From contig CANMCX010000001.1 in the NCBI GenBank assembly GCA_947496465.1, positions 248,001-312,000 of the forward strand: a stretch of 64,000 nt of DNA, given 5' to 3'. How positions within the stretch are numbered: the stretch's first letter is position 1; every line of letters begins with the position of its first letter. Under the pieces are notes generated by a model. The model saw nothing but the letters and a program-made list of their open reading frames with translations, made no database searches and was not told the origin of the DNA. Below are positions 8,447 through 18,412 of this stretch, piece after piece. Made by a program: the position numbers and the translations under genes. Origin of the DNA: Marinifilum_A sediminis. GTDB lineage: Bacteria > Bacteroidota > Bacteroidia > Bacteroidales > Marinifilaceae.

Positions 8447-9511
8447 TTAGTTTTTAAGTGATGGATTAATGTTATCTATCGCCATTCTGGTGTAATGATA
8501 AACACGCTCCGGACTAAAGAAATCATTACTCACATTATTAATCCCCATACCTGCAACTGTGAAACCTTCATGCTCAGAAGCCACCCAAACAGAGGTGCCT
8601 TCAACAGAATGAGTTTCACCATCAGCCCAATATCCAGTCTTCATATCCGCCGGATCAAGAGAAATAGTTTCTGCAGTAACAATAAATCTGTCGGTTGGTA
8701 CTCCATCAACAGCTGCAGAATAAATGTTGTAGCTTAATTTTGAACCGTTACCAGCAGCATCACATGGTATAATAATGTATTTGCAATCAGGTAAGAAAGT
8801 CTTATCTAAAAGGTTTTGAGGTTTTCCCTGGAACAATACCATTTTATCCTCATTTCTAGAGCTCCAGTCTTTCAAAATACCTATAAAAGCATTGTGATAA
8901 CTCATGTACTCTTTTTTCTCAAGATCAGTCATATGAAGAATGCTTTTTCCCTCATAAGAGAAACATACCCCATCGTAATTGTACTTGTTCACCAAAGCAA
9001 AAGAGTTGTGCAAACTGTCTACCATATAATTGATAAAAGTTGGCAGTGGAGATGTAATCTCTTCGCCTTCTTCTTTCGCCTTGTCCTCTGCATCTTTTAA
9101 AAGCGTATAGCTTAATTTAATGGCATCGAAACCAATGGTAAATACAAATTGGGTTCCTTTGTCCTCTCTTGTTTCTTCCATTTCTTCCATTTCTCTTTCC
9201 ACCAAACTGTTAGGATAGAGTATGGAAACAATATCAGTACTATCAGGAATCACATTGATATGTTGTGCACGATTAAAAGGCTGCTTTTCCTTATTGTCGA
9301 AACTCACAAAAATGCATTTATGATCCGAGTTCTTATAAGCTCTTAAGCTTTCCAAATAATCTGCATAAAGTGCAGGGTTTTCATCTTCGATACCTGGCTG
9401 GTTAATATCCAATGTTTCATTTTCTGTCCAGTCTTCGCAAGAGCTAAACAGAAATGAAGCAATCAGACCCATTCCATATAGTGCAAATTTATATTTTGAT
9501 ATATTCTTCAT
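8447..9511 (-). CDS. GH18-fold surface lipoprotein with degraded active site, probable glycan-binding protein
   Basis: A 354-residue lipoprotein (lipobox FSSC at Cys25, followed by an acidic stretch). The fold is GH18-like. The catalytic strand reads YDGVCFSYEG (D180 to E187): the glutamate is present (E187) but the Asp two residues before it, which positions the substrate N-acetyl group, is Ser185. This suggests a non-catalytic binding protein, or a very weak enzyme. Such GH18-derived surface glycan-binding proteins are encoded beside the true GH18 in Bacteroides N-glycan loci. It lies 6 bp from both the SusD gene upstream and the LamG lipoprotein gene downstream, so it belongs to one operon. 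Confidence 0.7.
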   Translation of the reverse strand: MKNISKYKFALYGMGLIASFLFSSCEDWTENETLDINQPGIEDENPALYADYLESLRAYKNSDHKCIFVSFDNKEKQPFNRAQHINVIPDSTDIVSILYPNSLVEREMEEMEETREDKGTQFVFTIGFDAIKLSYTLLKDAEDKAKEEGEEITSPLPTFINYMVDSLHNSFALVNKYNYDGVCFSYEGKSILHMTDLEKKEYMSYHNAFIGILKDWSSRNEDKMVLFQGKPQNLLDKTFLPDCKYIIIPCDAAGNGSKLSYNIYSAAVDGVPTDRFIVTAETISLDPADMKTGYWADGETHSVEGTSVWVASEHEGFTVAGMGINNVSNDFFSPERVYHYTRMAIDNINPSLKN

Positions 9512-9517
9512 GTTCTG

Positions 9518-11095
9518 CTAGTTTTTATTCTTACAATCCCACCATACTTTAGTAGCCATATTATCAAGTCCACCTAACTTGTCGATAGCACCCTGCAAAT
9601 TGATCGCATTTTCCTTGTACTCTCTTAAAGGATAAGGTAAACGACGAGCCATTTCAGCACCATCAACAACACCATTGCTCTGGTTGTATGGCACTTCCAT
9701 TAAACGAGGATATCCGGTACGACGAAATTCAGACCATGCTTCATGACCCAATGGGAAATTGGCAATCCATTTCTGTGTAATGATGCGCTCCAAACCAAGT
9801 TCGAAATCATCCGCATCGTTCCATTTAATAGTTATGGAAGCAGGAACGCCAGTGTTATCATTCGCTCCAAGAGGATCCTTATAGTTTTCAGGAATACTGG
9901 CAGTATTCTGAGCATAAGCATCAGCACCAGAAACACCCCATTGGTTGAATGACAATTCGATACCCTGATTGTAGAAATCATTGGCAGAACCACCCATATT
10001 CCAACCGCGTAATGCACCTTCAGCTTTTAAGAAAGCACTTTCCGCAGCATTCATCCAAAGCAACTTATTGTTTGATTCACCAATGTTCATGTTGCTGTAC
10101 TTGTGAGCTGTTGCCGATGATGCAATGTTAATTCCTGATCGTAAACCATAGTATCCATTATCAAATGCAGGATTATCAGTATCCTCGAAAGCACTCATGG
10201 TGAAATACTTTTCTCTACGTGGATCTGCATATCCATTCATATAAGAAGTAATGTCGGCAGAAACACGTGAATCACCTCCATTGTACTCATACATTACTAC
10301 TCTAAATGGTGATTTAGCAACCGTATTGTATGCATTGTCATCGTTGGTAGACATGCATCCCACCTCATGATTTACTGCCTCTTCAGCTTTAGTTTGAGCT
10401 AAAGTTGGATTGGCATAAACAATTCTCATGGCCAATCGCAATTTTAAAGAGTTGGCAAACTTAATCCAGTTCAACACTTTACCATCGAAAACCTTATCAG
10501 CATAAGGGCTAAAATCAGACGTTTGATTAGGTGTTAACACCTCAATCGCATGATCTAATTCTTCCAACATTTTACTATATACATCTTCCTGCAAATCGTA
10601 AGGAGCTTCCAATTTTCCATCTACTCCAATTTGAGAGTAAGGAATGTGGCCATAAATATCTGTAACGCGATGTATGGCTGCTACTTTAATAATTTCTGCT
10701 ACCGCCAAAGGAATTGGATCGGTGGTAACAGCCTTTAACTGTACTTGATTGGCATATATTTTTGGAATAATATCATTAAATGGAACCTGAATCCAGTGTT
10801 GCTCAGGATTATAGGTAGCATAGTTCTTTCCAACAAATCCGGAATTTGAATCTGCTAAGTATCCTCCAAAAGAACCTCCAAGCAAGCATTCGGTAAACTG
10901 ATTTAAATTTACATCCGCAGGTATTACATAACCCTGCATCGCCACCATTGCTGCCCTTAAACTATATGCATCATACTGCATTTCGTCATCATTGGCATCG
11001 TATGGATTGGTATTGTAATCCTCATAATTCGAAGTACAAGAAGTACCCAATAAAATCGAAGCAGAGAACAACAAATTTATAATTGATTTTTTCAT
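9518..11095 (-). CDS. SusD/RagB-like nutrient-binding outer membrane lipoprotein (SusD-like_2 type)
   Basis: A 525-residue lipoprotein with signal peptide and lipobox GTSC (Cys20). The body is of the SusD-like_2 family: an early Asn-rich segment (NYEDYNTNPYD), TPR-like helical pairs, and the C-terminal block with W-I-A-N-F-P-L-G-H-E-A-W-S-E-F-R-R-T-G-Y-P-R. It forms the lid on the SusC channel and binds the oligosaccharide at the surface. The gene lies 120 bp after susC and 6 bp before the GH18-like lipoprotein gene. The locus context points to an N-glycan or related GlcNAc-containing ligand. Confidence 0.88.
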   Translation of the reverse strand: MKKSIINLLFSASILLGTSCTSNYEDYNTNPYDANDDEMQYDAYSLRAAMVAMQGYVIPADVNLNQFTECLLGGSFGGYLADSNSGFVGKNYATYNPEQHWIQVPFNDIIPKIYANQVQLKAVTTDPIPLAVAEIIKVAAIHRVTDIYGHIPYSQIGVDGKLEAPYDLQEDVYSKMLEELDHAIEVLTPNQTSDFSPYADKVFDGKVLNWIKFANSLKLRLAMRIVYANPTLAQTKAEEAVNHEVGCMSTNDDNAYNTVAKSPFRVVMYEYNGGDSRVSADITSYMNGYADPRREKYFTMSAFEDTDNPAFDNGYYGLRSGINIASSATAHKYSNMNIGESNNKLLWMNAAESAFLKAEGALRGWNMGGSANDFYNQGIELSFNQWGVSGADAYAQNTASIPENYKDPLGANDNTGVPASITIKWNDADDFELGLERIITQKWIANFPLGHEAWSEFRRTGYPRLMEVPYNQSNGVVDGAEMARRLPYPLREYKENAINLQGAIDKLGGLDNMATKVWWDCKNKN

Positions 11096-11215
11096 CCGTT
11101 TATAATTTATTTTTATTTATCAGATGGAACTCTCGATGAATTTTTATCATACTTCTGTGAGTAAGTTAGTATGCTAAAATTCATGTTCGTTTCATAATTA
11201 TCATGATTAAATTGC

Positions 11216-14200
11216 TTAGAATTTAACTCTCACATTAAAACCATAACTACGTTGGCTCGGCATCATAAAATAATCTATTCCCTGGTAATAGTTACCTGTA
11301 GAAGCAACTGATTCAGGATCGAATGGAGCTTTATTGTAGAACATAAACAAGTTTCTTCCAACCAATGTAAATGTCACATCAGCAAAATTATAGAACTTAT
11401 CTTTTGTAAGAGTGTAACCGATACTTGCCTCTTGCAAACGTACATTTGTTGCGCTATAAGTATAAAATTGAGGAATACCCGATTTTGCTCCGATTGTAGT
11501 ATACCATTTTTGGGCATCAACCATATCGCCTCCATTTACAACTACCCCACCATTATCGCGAGCATTAGCTGAAGCTTCAGAAACACCATAACGATCTAAT
11601 GTAGCCTGAGTTGCAGAATATACAATACCACCTAAACGAGCAGATACCATAAACCCAAGGTTGAAACCTTTGTATCTAAAATCATTTCTCCATGCCATAT
11701 TCGCATCAGGAAATACCGATCCCAACTTTATGTCTTCCACATTGTACTCTGCAGCAACATTTCCATTCTGATCTACGAAAATTTTCCCGTCGCTATCACG
11801 CTTCAAATCAGCAATAGAGTACAAATCTCCAAGACCTCCACCTTTTTTCAAAATGAATCTGGCATTTGATAAACCACCAATATCCAAACGATCTTTGGTG
11901 ATCACTGCTTTTGTCTCAGGATGGACATAATTGTCAACTAATTCTGAAATCTCATTCTCATTAGAACTCAATGTGAAATTAGAACTCCAGGTAAAGTCAT
12001 TCCAAGTATTTTTATATCCCAAAGCAAGCTCAATACCTCTATTTTTAACACTACCAGTTTGAACATACAAAGTAGAATAACCAGAAGAAACTGAGATTTG
12101 AGGATCGAAAGTTTGATTGAATGTTTTTGTGCTGTACAAACTCACATCCAAATCGAAATGTTTCATCAATTTAGCCGTTAAACCAATTTCCCATGATTGG
12201 GTTCTTTCCGGTTTTAAATCGTAAAGAGGATAATGTGTTTTGGTTTCCCATACTTTATTGGCATTGTCCCAAGCGTAGGTTGGATTTGCTAAAAAGCGCG
12301 CAAAAGGAAGACCTACTGATGCATAAGAAGCTCTAAGCTTTGCATATTGAATTTGCATTGGTAATTCGAATATCTCAGACAAAACAAATGAAGTACCAAT
12401 TGATGGATACATGAAAGAACTCTCATTTGAATGAGGTCCTGCCAATTGAGAAGCCCAATCGTTACGACCGGTAAGAGTTAGGTAATAAGCTCCCTTGTAG
12501 CCCAATTCAGCACTTGCAAAAACCGATTTGGTTTGATCGTGCCACCCCGACTGCTCACGTTTCGTGGTTACATCGTCTAACTGATATACATTAAATAAAT
12601 TTGGAATACCATCGGCACGAATTGGTCCGCGATTCGACAATACATCCTCTTTCATATCTGAATAGGAAACCCCAATATTTGCTTGAAGCGAAAAATCTTC
12701 AGTAAAGTTCTTGTTGATATTCACAAGAAAATCGGCATAAGTTTGCTTGGCTTCATTTCTGGCAATTCCATACAAACCATTATTCGATCCTTCGGTAAGA
12801 GTTCTGTTAGATGTTGCGTATAATTTCTCAGTAAAATCATTAATCGAATTATCAATACGAACACGACCTCCAAAATTCAACCAACTTAAAGCATCGTAGC
12901 TAAAACCAGCATTTAACATGTAACGATTCTTCTTGTTCTCGCGTAAGTTTCTGTGAGCAATCCAATATGGATTTTGTCCAGCAAACTCATCAATACCTTG
13001 TGGCCAATATTGAGTATAAATCTTACGAGAAGAATCATATCGCTCATACATTTTTATATCATCCCAATCATCGCCACGAGGGAAAAGATATGCTGTCACC
13101 AATGGGTTGGCATAAACCCCTTGATTTACCATATTCATATCTTCTTGTTTGATGTATGAACCACCAAAATCAATTTTTAGTTTGTCATTCAAACAACTGG
13201 TTGTATTTCTAAATGTAAAATTCTGTCGATCGTAACTATTGTTTGGAACAATACCTTCCGAATCGATCGTACTTGCAGATAAATAGGTTTGGTTCTTGTC
13301 TGTTCCAGTAGAAAATGACATCGAATTTGTGAACACCATTCCTGTTTCGAAAAAATCATCCTTGGGTGAATAACCCATTCGGTTAGCATTATTCAATTTA
13401 TGTCCCCAACTTTTATCCAAAACCTGAACATCCGAACTTAAATCTCCCGTTCCATAAGAATTCTGGAAATCAGGCAATGCAAAGGTTTGCATCATTTCAA
13501 CATTACTAGTTAAAGTTAAAGAGGTCGAACCTGCTTTTCCTTTTTTAGTGGTAATTACAATAGCACCATTGGATGCATGACTACCATAAAGAGCTGCTGC
13601 TGCTGCCCCAGTTAAAACCGATACACTTTCAATGTCCTCAGGATTGATATCTGCAATCGCTTCTGTAGATCCATTGGATCCAAATTCAGTCTCGCCAGCA
13701 CCACCAAAATTAAACATTGGCACACCATCGATTACATACAATGCATTACTCGATTGAGCAATGGTTTTTGTACCACGCATGATAACTTTACTTGCTCCAC
13801 CTACTCCGGAAGAACTGCTGTTGATGTTTACACCAGCAACTTTACCTGAAAGTGTATTTACAAAGTTGGCATCCTTATTTGAAACAATATCCTCACTGGA
13901 TACTTGCTGAACATTATAACTCAATGCTTTTGTGGCACGCTTGATTCCCAAAGCTGTAACAACAACCTCGTTCAACCCAACAACAGAAGGAAGTAATACA
14001 ACATCAAAATACTGAGATTTTGTAATTGCAAATTCCTGATCTTCATATCCAATAAAAGTAATGGCCAATATTTCTGAAGTGCTTCCTGTCAATTCGAACT
14101 CTCCATCAATATTTGTAATTGTCCCATTAGTGGTTCCTTTGATACTTACCGATGCTCCAATTATGGTTTCACCGGATTCATCCAAAACCTTACCCTTAAG

Positions 14201-14575
14201 TTTTACTTTTTTCTTTGCTGTGGTCTGATTCTTTTCAGTATCTTTTTTAGCTACCGTGATAATATTATCTTTTACTATACATTCAAAGCCTTGTCCTTCA
14301 AATATTTTATTTAAAACATCTGTAAGTTCAACTTCTTTTGCTTTGTAATTCACACGCTTATTCATATCTATATCACTGGTATTCATAGAAAAAGAATAAT
14401 TGTGCTTTGTTTGTAGAACTTCAACAGCTTCTTTTATTGTTAAGTTCTTGAAATTAACCGATATTTTCTGTGAAAATATGGGTGTAATCCCTCCAAACAG
14501 CGCTATAATCAACATTATTATTGATTTTTTCAATCTTAACTGCGCCAGATTGAGGTTTCCTGAAATTAAATTCAT
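11216..14575 (-). CDS. SusC/RagA family TonB-linked transporter with STN signalling domain
   Basis: A 1119-residue outer membrane protein. Order: signal peptide (ending near FSQ, residue 36), secretin/TonB short N-terminal (STN) domain (about 38-109), carboxypeptidase-D-like regulatory domain (about 126-205), TonB plug with YVIDGVP and the SusC-typical SGKVAGVNI and GTKTIA segments, then the 22-strand barrel ending in aromatic-rich VRVKF. By family knowledge the STN domain contacts the FecR anti-sigma factor encoded just upstream, so this protein is both importer and sensor: substrate binding outside would free the sigma factor at 15876-16457. Together with the SusD gene it imports the glycan released by the GH18 enzyme. 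The start at 14575 gives a long basic n-region, and a later Met start (residue 21) is possible. Confidence 0.9.
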   Translation of the reverse strand: MNLISGNLNLAQLRLKKSIIMLIIALFGGITPIFSQKISVNFKNLTIKEAVEVLQTKHNYSFSMNTSDIDMNKRVNYKAKEVELTDVLNKIFEGQGFECIVKDNIITVAKKDTEKNQTTAKKKVKLKGKVLDESGETIIGASVSIKGTTNGTITNIDGEFELTGSTSEILAITFIGYEDQEFAITKSQYFDVVLLPSVVGLNEVVVTALGIKRATKALSYNVQQVSSEDIVSNKDANFVNTLSGKVAGVNINSSSSGVGGASKVIMRGTKTIAQSSNALYVIDGVPMFNFGGAGETEFGSNGSTEAIADINPEDIESVSVLTGAAAAALYGSHASNGAIVITTKKGKAGSTSLTLTSNVEMMQTFALPDFQNSYGTGDLSSDVQVLDKSWGHKLNNANRMGYSPKDDFFETGMVFTNSMSFSTGTDKNQTYLSASTIDSEGIVPNNSYDRQNFTFRNTTSCLNDKLKIDFGGSYIKQEDMNMVNQGVYANPLVTAYLFPRGDDWDDIKMYERYDSSRKIYTQYWPQGIDEFAGQNPYWIAHRNLRENKKNRYMLNAGFSYDALSWLNFGGRVRIDNSINDFTEKLYATSNRTLTEGSNNGLYGIARNEAKQTYADFLVNINKNFTEDFSLQANIGVSYSDMKEDVLSNRGPIRADGIPNLFNVYQLDDVTTKREQSGWHDQTKSVFASAELGYKGAYYLTLTGRNDWASQLAGPHSNESSFMYPSIGTSFVLSEIFELPMQIQYAKLRASYASVGLPFARFLANPTYAWDNANKVWETKTHYPLYDLKPERTQSWEIGLTAKLMKHFDLDVSLYSTKTFNQTFDPQISVSSGYSTLYVQTGSVKNRGIELALGYKNTWNDFTWSSNFTLSSNENEISELVDNYVHPETKAVITKDRLDIGGLSNARFILKKGGGLGDLYSIADLKRDSDGKIFVDQNGNVAAEYNVEDIKLGSVFPDANMAWRNDFRYKGFNLGFMVSARLGGIVYSATQATLDRYGVSEASANARDNGGVVVNGGDMVDAQKWYTTIGAKSGIPQFYTYSATNVRLQEASIGYTLTKDKFYNFADVTFTLVGRNLFMFYNKAPFDPESVASTGNYYQGIDYFMMPSQRSYGFNVRVKF

Positions 14576-14720
14576 ATTCTTGTAATGTTTTTTAGTTTGT
14601 TAATTAGAATTTAACTGAAAAATTTAGGTGGAGAATGTACGAGATTCTCTGCCTTTTTCTTTTTTGGTTAGCGTTTCTTCATTGGCAATTTTCAAGATTT
14701 GGGGTTATACTTCATGTTTT

Positions 14721-15710
14721 TCATTTTATGTATATCATATTGGCTTTTCTTTCTATTATCATCTTTTCATTCGCATTTAAAGCTGATAATATTTCGTCCA
14801 AACTTTCATTGTTAACAAACATCGAGTAAAAGCGTTCCTTTTTAAGAGATTCATTCTCGATGTTGATTCTTACATCAAAATATCTTTCGAGAGCCACTGC
14901 AATTTCACTTAAGGATTCATCCATAAAGTAAAAACCTTTACTGTTGTACCATAGCTTACGTGTTGCAACAATAAAATCGCTTTTTTGTAATTCTCCTGTA
15001 CTTTTCGAATACCTCACAATCTCGCCAGGCTTCAATAATTTTGTCTTACTTTCTCCTTTATAAAAAGCGTTCATCCGAACCGAACCTTCCATCAAGGATA
15101 CCGCTATATGCGAATCCTCGCTATACGATTTCACATTGAATTTCGTACCTAAAACTTCAACTGTCACCTCTCCTGCTGACAAAACAAATGGGCGAGATTT
15201 ATCTTTTGTTACTTCAGCATATGCCTCACCTGCCACATATACCTGTCGAAGAGAATTATTAAATTTCTTCGGGTAAATTAACTTGGTTCCTGCATTCAAC
15301 CACAACTTAGAACTATCAGGTAAACAAACCATTTTACTTTGTCCGTATGGCACATACTCTTCTACCCATTCTTTAGGATTGGTTGTCTCTGTATAAAAAT
15401 AAAGACTCGACAATAGAATAGGAATCAACAAAACTGCCGCGGCAATTCGATACCATTCCCCAAATCTTCGCAAAACAGAAGGTTTTTCACCTTTATCATA
15501 CTCATGCAAATGGACGGCTTTCTCAAATTTTTCAAATGCTCTATTGACAAGGCGATCATCCTTATCAACATTGATCTCATTCAAGATCTCCATAAGCAAA
15601 GCCTCATCCCGACTTTCATCTTGAATCGCAGAAATCCATTGCTCAACTTCAAGTGCTTGCTGAGGCGTGCATCGGTTATAATAGTAATTTTGTAATTGAT
15701 CTTTCGTCAT
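14721..15710 (-). CDS. FecR-family anti-sigma factor
   Basis: A 329-residue inner membrane protein. The cytoplasmic N-terminus (1-85) would bind the ECF sigma factor. One membrane segment follows (about 87-106, AAAVLLIPILLSSLYF). The periplasmic part holds a FecR domain (about 115-235, with LPDSSKLWLNAGTKL and GTKFNVKSY) and a C-terminal DUF4974 domain (about 255-329), the STN-like module that meets the transporter. It lies between its sigma factor gene (165 bp upstream) and the susC gene (145 bp downstream), the standard cis arrangement for ECF-controlled host-glycan loci. Small plus-strand hydrophobic frames over its 3' end are shadows. Confidence 0.9.
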   Translation of the reverse strand: MTKDQLQNYYYNRCTPQQALEVEQWISAIQDESRDEALLMEILNEINVDKDDRLVNRAFEKFEKAVHLHEYDKGEKPSVLRRFGEWYRIAAAVLLIPILLSSLYFYTETTNPKEWVEEYVPYGQSKMVCLPDSSKLWLNAGTKLIYPKKFNNSLRQVYVAGEAYAEVTKDKSRPFVLSAGEVTVEVLGTKFNVKSYSEDSHIAVSLMEGSVRMNAFYKGESKTKLLKPGEIVRYSKSTGELQKSDFIVATRKLWYNSKGFYFMDESLSEIAVALERYFDVRINIENESLKKERFYSMFVNNESLDEILSALNANEKMIIERKANMIYIK

Positions 15711-15875
15711 ATGGTTCTAAAAAATGCATCTTTTAATCGGTCGACATTAATAGAACGAATCAGGAAGGGGTACTACGCAATGGAAAAGAGTTTTTTTTTA
15801 CTTTTTTTTAACATTTAGTAATAGCAGACGAAAAGACCACTTGTAAAACACTAAATATAAACACATAGAAAGGAA

Positions 15876-16457
15876 TTAAGAACAAACTAAAATTCCTTCA
15901 AAATTTATAAATAAGAAGAGATAATACAGAGGAAGGTTTTTTCTGATGTCTTGCAATGCTAAAAACAGATGACGTTCAATGGTTCGAACTGATAATTGTA
16001 ACTGTTCAGCAATTTCCTTATTAGAAAGCATTTTTTCGCGACTCAGCTGGTAAACTTTTTTACGTTGCTCTGGCATTTTTGAAACAATACCAGCCACACA
16101 TTGAGTCATCGTTTGTACATCCATTGATTCTTCAAAATCTTCAACAAAAACTCTATGATTTTCCTGAACTTCCTGATGCGATTCATTTGATTTTAACCTA
16201 AAATGATCACGAACTTCATTCTTTGCCAAAACATATAAATAATTGTGAATGGATTGATTGGGGTTAAGTTTTTCACGATTGACCCAAACTTTCATAAATA
16301 TATTTTGTGTAATGTCTTCGGCTAACCAAGCATTCTTAATCATTCCTTTTATAAAAGAATGAAATAAAGTATACTTTTCATCGAATAGTTTTCGAAAGGA
16401 GTTCATGTCTCCTTTTATCAACCCTTCAACCAAATCACGATCATAAAAATCATTCAT
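15876..16457 (-). CDS. ECF RNA polymerase sigma factor (sigma-70 family, Bacteroides type)
   Basis: A 193-residue ECF sigma factor. Region 2 (about 20-85) contains the LAEDITQNIFMKVW block, region 4 (about 120-175) the MPEQRKKVYQLSREKMLSNKEIAEQL helix-turn-helix followed by S-V-R-T-I-E-R-H-L. The C-terminus ends in a short hydrophobic tail (YYLFLFINF) as in many Bacteroides-group ECF factors. It should direct transcription of the downstream susC-to-lipoprotein operon when released by FecR. The gene heads the locus and has its own upstream TACGTTTG box. Confidence 0.9.
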   Translation of the reverse strand: MNDFYDRDLVEGLIKGDMNSFRKLFDEKYTLFHSFIKGMIKNAWLAEDITQNIFMKVWVNREKLNPNQSIHNYLYVLAKNEVRDHFRLKSNESHQEVQENHRVFVEDFEESMDVQTMTQCVAGIVSKMPEQRKKVYQLSREKMLSNKEIAEQLQLSVRTIERHLFLALQDIRKNLPLYYLFLFINFEGILVCS

Positions 16458-16832
16458 TACACTATACTAATTGTGGGAAATTAACACACAAACGTAGAAA
16501 ATATTTGTAAACTTATACAATGCTTAAAAATATTATTGCCTATTATAAAGCACTAATACTACTGATATCGATAGAATTAACTCCATTGATCTTATAAGAA
16601 AAACTCAACTTTTCCATGAGAAGTAAATAACTCACAACTTTCATTATTTCAACATCATAAAAACTATTTTAGAGACAGTTAAATAAATTTAAACATTAAA
16701 TAATATGTGTTAATTAGTAATAGTGATGTCGGTAATTAATATTTCCTTATTAGCTTCTTATTTATATTGATTTTAAACAATTAAAATCTACAGTCTGTTT
16801 CTGCAAATACTAATTATTTATTCAACGATTAA
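16458..16832. other. Intergenic region upstream of the sigma factor gene
   Basis: A 375-bp AT-rich gap between the end of the PepSY gene and the start of the sigma factor gene, both on the minus strand. The promoter candidate at 16489-16521 is the only signal I can support. No open frame or strong hairpin was seen, and no clear terminator for the PepSY gene was found. Confidence 0.6.
16489..16521 (-). promoter_or_regulatory. Candidate Bacteroidota promoter of the sigma factor gene
   Basis: On the minus strand TACGTTTG (16496 down to 16489) matches the Bacteroidota -7 box TAnnTTTG exactly. ATTG lies 21 bases upstream (16521-16518), in the place of the -33 TTTG box. The box ends 31 bases before the ATG of the sigma factor gene. 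Confidence 0.5.
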
Positions 16833-18329
16833 TTAAACATTCTGCCCAAGTTCTGGTTTGCTAATTTTTCCAATCACTTTTTTCTTTATCCATTTAGCTC
16901 CTAAAACCACTCCCGAAACACTTACAAAAGTACCGCCCAACGACAGAAAAATTAGGATGAACTTTCGCAACCATTCGTGTTTTGCTAGAAAAGGAAAATC
17001 GAAAGTGTGCAAGCCACTATACAACCAACGGCGCCATCGGGTATTGGTGTTGTAAGCAGAAAGTATATCGCCTGTGCTTGGATGAATGTATAGACTAGTA
17101 TGATCCTCATCCTTAAAATCGATTTTCCAGACAGGCAAGGGATGATTCCTTTTTTTGGAGTGCTGATAGTAAGCATCGTATTCCTGCAGTAAACTGATTT
17201 GCTTTTGCTGCTTGGAAGAAATTTGATCGAGATATTTCTTCAAGTCTACTTCTGTATATGTTGCCTTTAATTGAAACCTATTGGCGCTTAACTGATACAC
17301 ATGCGGTACATTAAAATCATTACCATATACCCACAAGCAAGGTTTATTCATTACGGTTTTCCAAAGTACTTTTCTAATATCTTGTTCCGATTTTAAAATG
17401 TCTGCCAAATTCATCTGCTGTGGAAATTCTCTCAATTGCAACTCTTGCCTCCACATACTGCGTGCGGAAGATTCGGAATGTACGGGAGCCATCCATTGAG
17501 GAATATCGCTTACCGAAACCAATCCACTTAAAATAAAAGTGAAGACAAACACACCAAATACAAATCCGGTGATGTGGTGCCACTTGTACCAAAACTTCTT
17601 ATAAGGTGTTAATTCTGATAAGGTTTCTTTTTCTCTTCTTCGTCTTAGTCGAAGAATACCCGCAATTAATCCTGTGATACTCACCAAAACACCAATGCCC
17701 GAAATCCAGGCGACTACATCGAGCCACAAGCCGGTTTTTAGTCGTAAGGATTTGAAATAAATCCAATGCGGAATGGCGCCCAATCGGGCTGCCCATCGGC
17801 TGGCGCGATCGGTTTCCTGAACAATACTGCCACTTTTAGCCGACACATAAAGCCTGCTAGCCTCTTCATTATCTACATAACAAAGGTAAAAAGGCAATAA
17901 AGGGCGATAGTATGACCAAGGCATCCACTGATCAAGCTGTTCTCTTTTCTCAACTTTTTGAACCTGGCTACCACTAAATTTCTCTGTTAAACGAATGGCT
18001 TGTTGTTTAGATATTTCTGGAATCTCCTCTAAGCTAAGAGCAGAATATACTTTCTGACTTCCTCTCCCCTTTGAACACCTGTAAACGGGTTCTCCATTCA
18101 TTTTTTCCAGAGTTACAATTCCGGTAAAATCGGATGGTGGCAATTGAATGGCTGCCAAATCTCTCTGGCTAAACACCTCCAGCTTATCGAAAATCTTTTC
18201 TTGTGGAGCATGAGGAAAACCAGCATAAATGAGCACAAAACCCGATAAAAACCAAATCAGGAACATTAAACTGAGTAGTGTACCCGTAAAATTGTGAATC
18301 TGGATCAGAATATTTTTTAATCTTTTCAT
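16833..18329 (-). CDS. PepSY-associated membrane protein, putative reductase partner of the TonB receptor
   Basis: A 498-residue inner membrane protein with four predicted membrane segments (about residues 8-35, 190-215, 240-265 and 455-480) and two large periplasmic parts, the PepSY_TM architecture. Relatives encoded next to siderophore receptors are thought to act as periplasm-facing reductases or assembly factors for iron uptake. The true start is the ATG at 18329; a TTG eight codons upstream would give an unlikely extension. It is 83 bp behind the TonB receptor gene and should share its cobalamin riboswitch. The short spacer contains direct GCTGAT/AGCTG-like repeats, perhaps a small interspersed repeat. 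The membrane family is clear, the substrate is not. Confidence 0.8.
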   Translation of the reverse strand: MKRLKNILIQIHNFTGTLLSLMFLIWFLSGFVLIYAGFPHAPQEKIFDKLEVFSQRDLAAIQLPPSDFTGIVTLEKMNGEPVYRCSKGRGSQKVYSALSLEEIPEISKQQAIRLTEKFSGSQVQKVEKREQLDQWMPWSYYRPLLPFYLCYVDNEEASRLYVSAKSGSIVQETDRASRWAARLGAIPHWIYFKSLRLKTGLWLDVVAWISGIGVLVSITGLIAGILRLRRRREKETLSELTPYKKFWYKWHHITGFVFGVFVFTFILSGLVSVSDIPQWMAPVHSESSARSMWRQELQLREFPQQMNLADILKSEQDIRKVLWKTVMNKPCLWVYGNDFNVPHVYQLSANRFQLKATYTEVDLKKYLDQISSKQQKQISLLQEYDAYYQHSKKRNHPLPVWKIDFKDEDHTSLYIHPSTGDILSAYNTNTRWRRWLYSGLHTFDFPFLAKHEWLRKFILIFLSLGGTFVSVSGVVLGAKWIKKKVIGKISKPELGQNV

Positions 18330-18412
18330 GATAGATGTATAAGCTACCAGCAATCAGCTGTACATCTCCAGCTATCTGAAAGCTGCTCGCTGTGTGCTGA
18401 TAGCCGATTAAA

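Noticed and set aside
14635..14829. Small hydrophobic protein on the plus strand
   Set aside because: It overlaps the 3' end of the FecR gene antisense and its hydrophobicity comes from the T-rich complement.
18330..18353. Eight-residue N-terminal extension of the PepSY protein
   Set aside because: It would start at a TTG and interrupt the basic start of the first membrane segment; the ATG at 18329 is normal.
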